This document shows, piece by piece, positions 1 through 5,883 of a stretch of DNA of 6,615 bases. The notes under the pieces are model-generated. The model was not told the origin of the DNA, did no database searches, and was given only the letters and a program-made list of their open reading frames with translations. Made by a program: the position numbers and the translations under genes. The DNA is from an uncultured Nitrosomonadales bacterium. GTDB taxonomy: Bacteria > Pseudomonadota > Gammaproteobacteria > Burkholderiales > Gallionellaceae. Location of the stretch: the NCBI GenBank assembly GCA_903934275.1, contig CAIZNF010000688.1, positions 1-6,615 on the forward strand. Direction: 5' to 3'. The stretch's first letter is position 1. The number at the start of each line of letters is the position of its first letter.

Positions 1-13
1 CTCCCGCTCCGTT

Positions 14-325
14 TCATATCAACCTCCCGAACTCGATCACCGGCGTGATCCAATAGTTCATTTCTGGATTGTTTTCTTCACGCTTGAGATGAGCAACTAG
101 CGCGTGCGCATCGTCCAGATTCATCACGGTCTGGAGGGCGACGCGCTGTGAGCGTCCGCGTACTTGTTCGATCATGCTCGACAATGCTTCTTTTTGGCTG
201 CCGCCTTCCATCTTGAACATAGTGAAGCCACGCACCCATTCGGGATGTTCCAGCAGGTGATCTATCAGCCGTTCTTCCAGTGAGTGATGGCAGACCAGCG
301 TCAAACAGCAATTCATATCTTTCAT
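14..325 (-). CDS. DUF3240 family PII-like protein
   Basis: This 103-residue protein ends the efflux operon. Its length, the N-terminal strand (CCLTLVC, residues 6-12), the central VRGRSQRV segment (55-62) and the C-terminal YWITPV strand (91-96) fit the DUF3240 family. That family consists of small ferredoxin-like or PII-like proteins usually found next to CzcA-type pumps. Its biochemical role is not established; a cytoplasmic sensor or modulator of the pump is an inference. There is no signal peptide. The start ATG overlaps the pump's TGA by 4 bp, and a GGAG lies about 8 bases upstream inside the pump gene, which supports this start and translational coupling. Cys6, Cys7, Cys12 and the His-His pair at 13-14 could bind metal, but this is untested. 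Family assignment is from recalled pattern, not a search. Confidence 0.8.
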   Translation of the reverse strand: MKDMNCCLTLVCHHSLEERLIDHLLEHPEWVRGFTMFKMEGGSQKEALSSMIEQVRGRSQRVALQTVMNLDDAHALVAHLKREENNPEMNYWITPVIEFGRLI

Positions 326-3300
326 GATGATTTCTCCACACGTTTAAGGCCAAAGCGGCGGTACAGGATGGGCAGCATGATGAGCGTCAATAGCGTCGAG
401 CTAATCAGGCCGCCGATGACGACGATGGCAAGCGGTTTTTGAATTTCGGAGCCGGGGCCAGTGGCAAACAGCAGCGGCAACAGTCCGAAAGCGGTAATGC
501 TGGCCGTCATCAGCACCGGGCGCAGACGACGCTTCGCGCCTTCAAACACGACTTGTGCAATGTCTATGCCCTCGGCGTGCAACTGGTTGAAGTAGGACAC
601 CATCACCACGCCGTTAAGCACCGCAATTCCTAATAGCGCGATGAAGCCGACCGAGGCGGGAACCGACATGTATGCGCCGCTGACCCACAGGGCCAGCACG
701 CCACCGATCAAGGCAAACGGGATGTTGGTCAGCACCAAAGCGGCTTGCCTCACCGAGCCGAACGTGGCGAACAGCAGCATGAAAATCATACCGAGTGCCA
801 CCGGAATGACTATGGTGAGCCGTGCCGCCGCGCGTTGTTGGTTCTCAAATTCTCCGCCCCAGGTCAGTCGGTAACCTTCCGGCAACGTCACTTGTGCGGC
901 GACGGCAGCCTTGGCTTCATCGACAAAACCCACCAGATCGCGCTCATGCACATTGCTTCGCACCACCACCATGCGTTGGCCGTTTTCCCGATCCACTTTG
1001 ACCGGGCCATCCACTCGCTCCAACTTGGCGACCGCCGACAGCGGCACGCTTTGTCCGTTTTGCAAGGGCAGGGTGAGTGCGGCAAACAGTGCGGGAGAGC
1101 GTTGAATATCGTTTGCGCCACGCATGACCAGCGGGGTACGTCGCCCGTCTTCAATCACGATGCCGAGCTGTTGGCCTTCAATCTGGCTGCGCAGGGTGTT
1201 GCCGATGTCCTCCACGTTCAGACCCAAACGACCCGCAGCAAGGCGATCTATCGCCACGCGGTAATACTGCACACCGCTATTCTCCGTGGTGTACACATCC
1301 TCGCTGCCCTTGATGCCTTTCAGCACCCCGACCATTTTCTCGGCGGTTTCATTGAGCTTATTCAAGTCTGTGCCGAAAATCTTGATCGCCACATCACCTC
1401 GTGCGCCGGTCAGCATTTCCGAAACACGCATGGCAATGGGTTGGCTGAAGCTGTAAGAAATTCCCGGCATCTGATCCAGCACCTTGCGCAACTCCTCTAG
1501 CAGCCATTCCTTGCTTGGCTCACGCCATTCTTTCATGGGTTTTAGCACCAGGAAGGAATCGGTCTGGTTAAGTCCCATCGGGTCCAGGCCAATTTCATCG
1601 GAACCGGCGCGCGCCACGATGCTTTTGACTTCAGGCACCTGCCCCATGATGGCCTGCTGAATTTTCAGATCGAGTGCCGCCGTTTGCTCCAGGCTGACGG
1701 AGGGTAATTTTTCGATGCCGACGATGATGTCTCCCTCGTCCATTTCCGGCATGAAAGTCTTGCCGATCTGTGTGTACACGGCAGCGGTAACGACCAGCAT
1801 GAGCAGCGCGCCGATGATAACTAAGCGCTCCTTGTTTAAGGCGCGTTGCAGCAGCGGAGCGTACATCCCCATCGCCTTGCGCACCAGCCACGGCTCCTGA
1901 TGGCTGACCCGCTTGAGCAGGAAGGAAGCCAGCATCGGCACCACGGTCAGCGACAGCAGCAGCGATGCGGCCAGCGCAAACACGATGGTCAGGGCGACCG
2001 GAATGAACAGCTTGCCTTCCAGCCCTTGCAAGGTGAGCAGCGGCAAAAATACGATGATGATGATGGCGACCCCGGCGGCGACTGGCGTGATAACTTCTTT
2101 CACCGCGCGGAAAACGATATGCAGATGCGATAATTTCTTATTTTTATCATGCGCAAGATGCGACTCGATGTTTTCTACCACCACGACCGCCGCATCCACC
2201 AACATGCCGATGGCGATTGCCAAGCCACCCAAACTCATCAGGTTGGCGGACATGCCGAACTGCTGCATGAGAATGAAAGTACACAGCATCGCGAGCGGCA
2301 AGGTGATCGCCACCACAATGGCGCCGCGCAGATTGCCGAGGAACAGCACCAGCAGAATGACGACCAGCACGATGGCTTCGGCGATGGCTGTAGAGACGGT
2401 GCCGACGGCGCGTTCCACCAGGCTGCCACGATCATAAAATACCTTGGTGGTGATGCCTTGCGGCAGCGCGGGCGCGAGTTCCTGCAATTTGGCTTTCACT
2501 GCGGCGACGACTTTTTGCGCATTCGCGCCGCGCAGGCCGACCACTATTCCTTCCACTGCCTCGTCTTGCCCGTCCTTGGTCACGACACCCAGGCGAGTCA
2601 GGCTGCCGATGCGCACTTGCGCGACATCGCTGACGCGGACCGGGTTGCCGCCCGGACTGGCGACGACGATGTCGCGCACGTCCTGTAGATTGTTGATGTT
2701 GCCTTCGGTGCGCACCAACAGCGCTTCATCACCATCGCTGAGCGTTCCCGCGCCATCGTTGTGATTGTTGGCTTGTATCGCCTGTTGCAGCACGGCAAAA
2801 GAAATGCCGTGCGCAGCGAGTGCATGGTGGTCGGGCACCACTTCAAAGGTGCGCACCAGACCGCCCATCGTATTGACATCGGCCACGCCGGGCAGGGTGC
2901 GCAAGACGGGCCGTATCACCCAATCCAGAATGGTGCGGCGCTCTTGCAGGGAGAAATGCTCGCCTTCCACGGTGAACATGAACATATCGCCCAGCGGCGT
3001 GGTGATCGGCGCGAGTCCGCCGGTGACATTGGCGGGCAAGTTGCTTTGCGCGTTATTCAGCCGTTCCGCGACTTGCTGGCGCGCCCAGTAAATGTCGGTG
3101 CCCTCATTAAAATTGATGGTGATGTCGGCGATCGCATACTTTGAGGTGGAGCGCAGAATGTCTTGTCTAGGGATACCGAGCATCTCCAGTTCGATGGGGG
3201 CGACGATGCGCGTCTCGATTTCCTCGGGTGTCATGCCCGGAGCCTTCATGATGATCTTTACCTGCGTCGGGGAAACATCGGGAAATGCATCAATCGGCAA

Positions 3301-3399
3301 GTCGCGGTACGACGAGATGCCCACGCCGATCAGCAGCAGCGTTAGTGCCACCACCAACAGCCGTTGTGTCAGGGCGAATTCAACCAGTTTGGTAAACAT
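322..3399 (-). CDS. czcA: Heavy-metal efflux RND pump, CzcA/CusA family
   Basis: This 1025-residue protein is the usual length for the HME-RND inner-membrane pump, which uses the proton gradient to export metal ions. It has the expected two-fold design. TM1 is near residues 13-29, followed by a periplasmic loop with LPIDAFPDVSPTQV (34-47) and FNEGTDIYWARQQV (97-110). A TM2-6 block follows at about 337-495, and the second half repeats this pattern with TM7 at about 525-543 and the last helices at about 860-1015. The TM4 segment reads AIGMLVDAAVVVVEN (396-410) and keeps Asp402 and Glu409. The Asp that opens the DFG form of this motif in classical CzcA is Ala396 here, as in CusA. The periplasmic Met triad of CusA does not appear complete: only the EMLTG region (661-665) has a matching Met. 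Substrate class is therefore unclear, and the gene symbol is family level. The ATG shares one base with the adaptor stop (TAATG), and a GGGGGTGA ribosome binding site lies just upstream. Confidence 0.93.
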   Translation of the reverse strand: MFTKLVEFALTQRLLVVALTLLLIGVGISSYRDLPIDAFPDVSPTQVKIIMKAPGMTPEEIETRIVAPIELEMLGIPRQDILRSTSKYAIADITINFNEGTDIYWARQQVAERLNNAQSNLPANVTGGLAPITTPLGDMFMFTVEGEHFSLQERRTILDWVIRPVLRTLPGVADVNTMGGLVRTFEVVPDHHALAAHGISFAVLQQAIQANNHNDGAGTLSDGDEALLVRTEGNINNLQDVRDIVVASPGGNPVRVSDVAQVRIGSLTRLGVVTKDGQDEAVEGIVVGLRGANAQKVVAAVKAKLQELAPALPQGITTKVFYDRGSLVERAVGTVSTAIAEAIVLVVILLVLFLGNLRGAIVVAITLPLAMLCTFILMQQFGMSANLMSLGGLAIAIGMLVDAAVVVVENIESHLAHDKNKKLSHLHIVFRAVKEVITPVAAGVAIIIIVFLPLLTLQGLEGKLFIPVALTIVFALAASLLLSLTVVPMLASFLLKRVSHQEPWLVRKAMGMYAPLLQRALNKERLVIIGALLMLVVTAAVYTQIGKTFMPEMDEGDIIVGIEKLPSVSLEQTAALDLKIQQAIMGQVPEVKSIVARAGSDEIGLDPMGLNQTDSFLVLKPMKEWREPSKEWLLEELRKVLDQMPGISYSFSQPIAMRVSEMLTGARGDVAIKIFGTDLNKLNETAEKMVGVLKGIKGSEDVYTTENSGVQYYRVAIDRLAAGRLGLNVEDIGNTLRSQIEGQQLGIVIEDGRRTPLVMRGANDIQRSPALFAALTLPLQNGQSVPLSAVAKLERVDGPVKVDRENGQRMVVVRSNVHERDLVGFVDEAKAAVAAQVTLPEGYRLTWGGEFENQQRAAARLTIVIPVALGMIFMLLFATFGSVRQAALVLTNIPFALIGGVLALWVSGAYMSVPASVGFIALLGIAVLNGVVMVSYFNQLHAEGIDIAQVVFEGAKRRLRPVLMTASITAFGLLPLLFATGPGSEIQKPLAIVVIGGLISSTLLTLIMLPILYRRFGLKRVEKSS

Positions 3400-4499
3400 T
3401 ATTCACCCCCGCCTATGCCCATCAGGCTGGACTTGAGAGTGGAGATGCCGCGCACGGCGATTTTTTCATCGCCGACGAGTTCGCCGCTGATCACGCTGTT
3501 TTGTGCGCCTTCATTCAGCACGTTGATGGTTTGTGCGTGAAACCCTTGGGGGGTTTCTACAAACACCACTGTTTTACCCGCGATGCGCGCAATCGCGCTG
3601 TTGGGAATATTCCACTGCGCGCCGCTATTCGCGCTGGTGCTGATACTGGCCTCGACAAACTGACCGGGGCGCAGATTCTCTGAGCCTTGTTGGATCATGG
3701 CACGCAACAAGATAGTTTGATTGGTGCCGGACAGGCTGCGCCCAATCGCGGTGAGCCTGCCGCTTGCAGCATAAACAGGGACAGTAACCGTCGCGCCTAT
3801 CTTAAGATCGCGGGTGTAAGCCAGCGGCGCCTGAATTTCCAGAGCAAGCGGATTGAGCTTGGCAATCTGGAACATCGGGACCGCAGCGTCGAGGCGTTGC
3901 CCCGCGCTGGCTGATTTTTCCAGCACCACGCCATCAATCGGCGCGGTCATGGTAAGCAGGCTGCTCAAGTTGTTGCCGGATTGCAACTGTGCAATCGCAG
4001 CATCGGACATGCCTGCAAGATGCAACATCTGCTTGCGCTCCGATAATGCCGCCTGAGCTTCGAGTGCCAAGCCCTTGGTGGCGAGAAAGCGGCTTTCGGC
4101 GATAATGCCATCTTTCCATAACGCTTCATCGCGGGCGAGATTCTCTTTGGCGAGTTGGCTTTGCACGCTGGCCTGCAACAAACCACGTTGCGCCTCGGCC
4201 AATGCAGGGCTTTGTAATCGGGCAATCGGCTGGCCTTTCTTGACGCTATCTCCCACGCCTACCAATATTTGTTCAACCATAGCCGGAAGCGGGGTGCTGA
4301 TGACAAAGAGTTGATTGGGGGGAATGACCACTTGCGCAGGCAGCCCGGATACTTCACCGGATTGTTTGCTGGGCAATGAGGCTGTTGTGATGCCGAGGGC
4401 TTGCGCTTGCTTTGCACTGAGTGCGACGTCATCGCCCGCCCATGCGCATGGAGTAATAGACAGGACGATAAACCCGAAAACGAGGGGTGCTTTTTTCAT
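3399..4499 (-). CDS. czcB: RND efflux periplasmic adaptor, CzcB/CusB type
   Basis: This 366-residue membrane fusion protein would link the inner-membrane pump to an outer-membrane channel and may pass metal to the pump. A signal peptide is clear: MKKA, a hydrophobic stretch, then cleavage after CAWA (residue 21), without a lipobox. The first lipoyl half is near PAMVEQILVGVGDSVKKGQP (72-91). The alpha-helical hairpin covers about 95-185, and the second lipoyl half starts at APIDGVVLEKSASAGQRL (186-203). The beta-barrel follows at about 215-290 with LRPGQFVEASI (276-286), and the membrane-proximal domain runs from about 295 to 355. There is no His-rich N-terminal extension. A GGAG about 8 bases before the ATG supports the start. 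It overlaps the upstream small ORF by 4 bp and abuts the pump gene. The name czcB rather than cusB follows the neighbours (CzcI-like protein, DUF3240) and is not a proof of substrate. Confidence 0.88.
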   Translation of the reverse strand: MKKAPLVFGFIVLSITPCAWAGDDVALSAKQAQALGITTASLPSKQSGEVSGLPAQVVIPPNQLFVISTPLPAMVEQILVGVGDSVKKGQPIARLQSPALAEAQRGLLQASVQSQLAKENLARDEALWKDGIIAESRFLATKGLALEAQAALSERKQMLHLAGMSDAAIAQLQSGNNLSSLLTMTAPIDGVVLEKSASAGQRLDAAVPMFQIAKLNPLALEIQAPLAYTRDLKIGATVTVPVYAASGRLTAIGRSLSGTNQTILLRAMIQQGSENLRPGQFVEASISTSANSGAQWNIPNSAIARIAGKTVVFVETPQGFHAQTINVLNEGAQNSVISGELVGDEKIAVRGISTLKSSLMGIGGGE

Positions 4500-4690
4500 G
4501 ATGGACTCCAGAGGGTGAAAATATTTTGCTCAATCTTGGCGTGTTGCGAAGGAATAACAGTGTGAATGATGCGTGGAGGCGCTTGTAACCCAAGCGATAA
4601 ATGGCTGGTGTTCGGGATGTAAGGGCTAAATGCGCTCAATGCCGCAGTAACGACAGAAGCGAATAAAAATTTTTGCAGATGCAAGATCAT
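4496..4690 (-). CDS. Small exported-looking protein of unknown function
   Basis: This 64-residue ORF has no family that I recognise. It begins MILHLQKFLFASVVTAALSA, which looks like a signal peptide or single membrane anchor: one Lys, then a hydrophobic core, with possible cleavage after LSA. The short remaining part is rich in Pro and Ser and ends TLWSPS. An ATG further upstream at 4741 is in frame, but I prefer the start at 4690 because GAGGG lies five bases before it (4696-4700). Its TGA overlaps the adaptor ATG by 4 bp, the same ATGA junction seen between the pump and DUF3240. It occupies the place where an outer-membrane CzcC gene would normally be, so it could be a real small membrane protein, a coupling leader for adaptor translation, or the signal-peptide stub of a deleted czcC. 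The sequence alone does not decide. Confidence 0.45.
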   Translation of the reverse strand: MILHLQKFLFASVVTAALSAFSPYIPNTSHLSLGLQAPPRIIHTVIPSQHAKIEQNIFTLWSPS

Positions 4691-4695
4691 CGAAA

Positions 4696-4700
4696 CCCTC
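4696..4700 (-). promoter_or_regulatory. Ribosome binding site choosing the 4690 start
   Basis: GAGGG on the minus strand stands five bases before the ATG at 4688-4690. The alternative in-frame ATG at 4739-4741 has no such site: it is preceded by CTGACCCC. This decides the start of the 64-residue ORF and is the main reason to think that the ORF is translated. Confidence 0.5.
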
Positions 4701-4721
4701 AACGAAAAAGTTGAATTTCGA

Positions 4722-4788
4722 CGGGACGCGGCCAAACCCATTCATGGGGTCAGGCGCAGGGTATTACAGGGAGAAAGGGGGCGTCCCG
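4722..4788. repeat. Intercistronic inverted repeat with nested hairpin
   Basis: CGGGACGC at 4722-4729 is matched by its reverse complement GCGTCCCG at 4781-4788. Between the arms lies a small perfect hairpin, CCCAT-TC-ATGGG, at 4737-4748. The structure falls between the CzcI-like gene and the small ORF. It has no T-tract on the minus strand, so it is not a classical terminator; it could affect message processing or be chance in GC-rich DNA. Confidence 0.3.
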
Positions 4789-4793
4789 CCGGC

Positions 4794-5168
4794 TCAGGCG
4801 AGAACTGCTCTGGGTGGATGCTCGATGAGAGTTTGTGGTGCAGAGACAAAAATGCTGGATGGGGTTGCCATCAGGGTGCTGCATCCATCAAGCGGCGTCA
4901 CACCAATGACGTTTGACAAGAGGCAGGAAAAGGCTGCATGCACATGAGCATGGTGGTGGTCGCTGACAGCAGGAACGTTACTTCCCCCATCAGCATCAAC
5001 TGCTGGTTCATCGTGAACGTAATCGTCGCTATGCTCGTGGCTGTGATGCCCGAAATGTGCAGTGTGGCTCTTTGTTTGTTCCAGTGCATCGCAAACACCC
5101 ACCGATGCAGCGTAAGCAGCGTTCAGTGAGAGCATGATAGCAAGCAGAAAAGCGAAGTAAGTGCGCAT
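4794..5168 (-). CDS. czcI: CzcI-like His-rich periplasmic metal-resistance protein
   Basis: This 124-residue protein opens the efflux operon. It has a signal peptide (MRTYFAFLLAIMLSLNAAYA, cleavage near residue 20). The mature part follows the pattern of CzcI-type proteins: an early Cys (Cys26), then HFGHHSHEH (38-46), an acidic and His-containing middle (DDYVHDEPAVDAD), a second cluster HHHAHVH (71-77), Cys82 and Cys96, and a HPPR tail (117-120). CzcI is thought to be a periplasmic metal-binding or regulatory protein of czc operons; its exact action is not settled. The His clusters make periplasmic binding of Zn, Co, Cd or Ni plausible. No good ribosome binding site precedes the ATG (GTTCACTGCC), which is odd, but the start fits the signal peptide. 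The His content is not a shadow effect, since the signal peptide and Cys/His layout are coherent. The family call rests on pattern recall. Confidence 0.72.
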   Translation of the reverse strand: MRTYFAFLLAIMLSLNAAYAASVGVCDALEQTKSHTAHFGHHSHEHSDDYVHDEPAVDADGGSNVPAVSDHHHAHVHAAFSCLLSNVIGVTPLDGCSTLMATPSSIFVSAPQTLIEHPPRAVLA

Positions 5169-5177
5169 GGCAGTGAA

Positions 5178-5190
5178 CTATATCACAAAT
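5178..5190. promoter_or_regulatory. Possible operator upstream of czcI
   Basis: The palindrome TCAC-AAATA-GTGA lies about ten bases before the CzcI-like start codon, in the place where a regulator could block transcription or translation of the efflux operon. The surrounding DNA is AT-rich and no regulator gene is in the window. The arms are only 4 bp, so chance is a real possibility. Confidence 0.25.
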
Positions 5191-5270
5191 AGTGACACGT
5201 TAATGAATCAGCCTATCAGCTAAAAATAGGTTTGCCAGAAAATTAAGAATCTCATGCGAATGTCCGAAAT

Positions 5271-5636
5271 TGGCACCTATGCACAGATGTGAACTATGCA
5301 CAGTTGAAGTGCTTGACCTCAGCATTTCCGCACATCGAAGCCATACGACCTGTACATAGTTTCAGTGCATGAAAAAACTGAATCAAAGTGCCAAATGAGC
5401 GATAGCAGAGCATATTCCTGTCCTGTTGTAGCAAGGCTGGTACATCAAGTTGATCTCGGCTATTACAAAATGGAATTTTCACCTCAGATTGCTGAATAAA
5501 CTATGTGCAGATCACAAACCTTCTGCGTATCGAAAACCCAGCCAATACGCTGATCTCAGACGACCACCTACTCGGCACTACACATAGTTCGGTTCTGTGC
5601 ATAGGTGCCACTATGCACATCTGTACATAGTGGCAC
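5271..5636. repeat. Repeat cluster resembling a small mobile-element remnant
   Basis: Eight copies of a 10-bp motif near CTATGCACAG are present. Plus-strand copies start at 5277, 5294, 5501 and 5611; minus-strand copies lie at 5350-5359, 5578-5587, 5595-5604 and 5621-5630. The pair 5277/5294 and the pair 5578/5595 are both tandem with a 17-bp step and face each other. This makes a long inverted repeat: 5271-5287 is the exact reverse complement of 5594-5610 (TGGCACCTATGCACAGA), and after three mismatches the match resumes over GAACTATG. The inner ends thus begin TG and end CA. Paired binding sites near each end are typical of some insertion sequences, such as the IS21 family, but no transposase is present and I see no target duplication next to 5271 and 5610. 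A multi-site regulator-binding region is the alternative. Confidence 0.6.
5605..5636. repeat. Near-perfect 32-bp palindrome
   Basis: The left arm GTGCCACTATGCACA (5605-5619) pairs with TGTACATAGTGGCAC (5622-5636) at 14 of 15 positions, leaving a two-base centre. The only mismatch is C5616 against A5625. The palindrome is two copies of the cluster motif placed head to head. There is no T-tract after it on either strand, so it is not a standard terminator; a strong dyad operator or a recombinase site fits better. Confidence 0.6.
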
Positions 5637-5716
5637 ACAGTGATCATAGAGGATTGCAAACTGGCTGCCGTGAAGCTGTCATTGGCTGAAAGCAGCCTGA
5701 CGTGAAATGGTGCTGC

Positions 5717-5746
5717 CGACCCATTGAGGACACCCTCGACCCATTG
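5717..5746. repeat. Two direct copies of CGACCCATTG, 20-bp period
   Basis: CGACCCATTG occurs at 5717-5726 and again at 5737-5746, each followed by a G within two bases. The 20-bp step is close to two helical turns. It lies in non-coding sequence upstream of the TATAAT box. It may be a pair of binding sites or debris from an older insertion. Confidence 0.35.
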
Positions 5747-5815
5747 GGAAGTCGCCCCTCTTTTGTATCTAAGTTGTGATACCTGCCCAAGACCAAGATT
5801 CATCATCTGTGTGTG

Positions 5816-5821
5816 TATAAT
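5816..5821 (+). promoter_or_regulatory. Probable -10 box of the rightward operon
   Basis: TATAAT is an exact sigma-70 -10 match, about 40 bases before the ribosome binding site at 5854-5858. It is preceded by a GTGTGTG run that gives TG close to the extended -10 position. No good -35 hexamer lies 16-18 bases upstream (the DNA there reads GACCAAGATT), so the promoter may depend on an activator or on the upstream TG. It would drive the leader, the His-rich gene and the HupE-type gene. Confidence 0.45.
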
Positions 5822-5862
5822 CGAAACTTGTATGCTACTGGTGCAGTAAACCTAGAGGCAAC

Positions 5863-5883
5863 ATGAACTCGATACCCTCATGA
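5863..5883 (+). CDS. Possible six-codon leader peptide MNSIPS
   Basis: An ATG at 5863 follows AGAGG (5854-5858) at four bases, the best ribosome binding site in this area. It opens a six-codon frame, MNSIPS, that stops at TGA 5881-5883. This stop overlaps the ATG of the His-rich gene by the same ATGA junction used elsewhere in the window. The His-rich ATG has no ribosome binding site of its own, and no other start is available in frame back to a TAG at 5853. Ribosomes may therefore initiate here and restart at 5880. It could instead mark a small past frameshift near the start. Confidence 0.4.
   Translation: MNSIPS

Larger units (their letters stand above)
5169..5862. other. Gene-free divergent region between two metal operons
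   Basis: This stretch of about 700 bp separates the leftward efflux operon from the rightward His-rich/HupE operon. I find no convincing gene on either strand: the open frames are short and lack ribosome binding sites and recognisable domains. The part next to czcI is AT-rich (5200-5250) and should hold the leftward promoter, but I could not pick a convincing -35/-10 pair. The middle (5271-5636) is filled with short direct and inverted repeats, described separately. The part at 5637-5800 contains a 10-bp direct repeat and looks like intergenic or old insertion debris. The right end carries a TATAAT box. Confidence 0.7.

Noticed and set aside
745..1500. A 251-codon plus-strand open frame rich in His, antisense to the pump gene
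   Set aside because: It lies wholly inside the pump gene on the opposite strand. Its many His codons come from reversed common codons; it has no coherent domain or signal peptide.
1913..2688. Long plus-strand open frames of 174 and 179 codons opposite the pump's TM region
   Set aside because: They are low-complexity shadows (runs of Met, Thr, Ala or of Asp, His, Gln) of hydrophobic codons in the pump gene, and they overlap each other.
4711..4947. A 78-codon plus-strand frame across the end of the CzcI-like gene
   Set aside because: It is antisense to a well-supported gene and has no recognisable features.
5294..5482. A 62-codon minus-strand frame inside the repeat cluster
   Set aside because: No ribosome binding site or recognisable domain was seen, and its end runs through the repeat motifs. 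It is probably chance, though it could be a decayed fragment.
5525..5550. GCGTAT/ATACGC hairpin as a terminator
   Set aside because: The stem is 6 bp with a 14-base loop and no T-tract, and there is no gene end nearby for it to serve.
5271..5636. CRISPR array
   Set aside because: The repeats are only about 10-17 bp, occur on both strands and have irregular spacing, and no cas gene is present.
5501..5806. A 101-codon minus-strand frame starting MMNLGLGQ
   Set aside because: It crosses the 32-bp palindrome and several motif copies, has no domain I recognise and shows no start signal. Repeat structure explains this segment better than coding.
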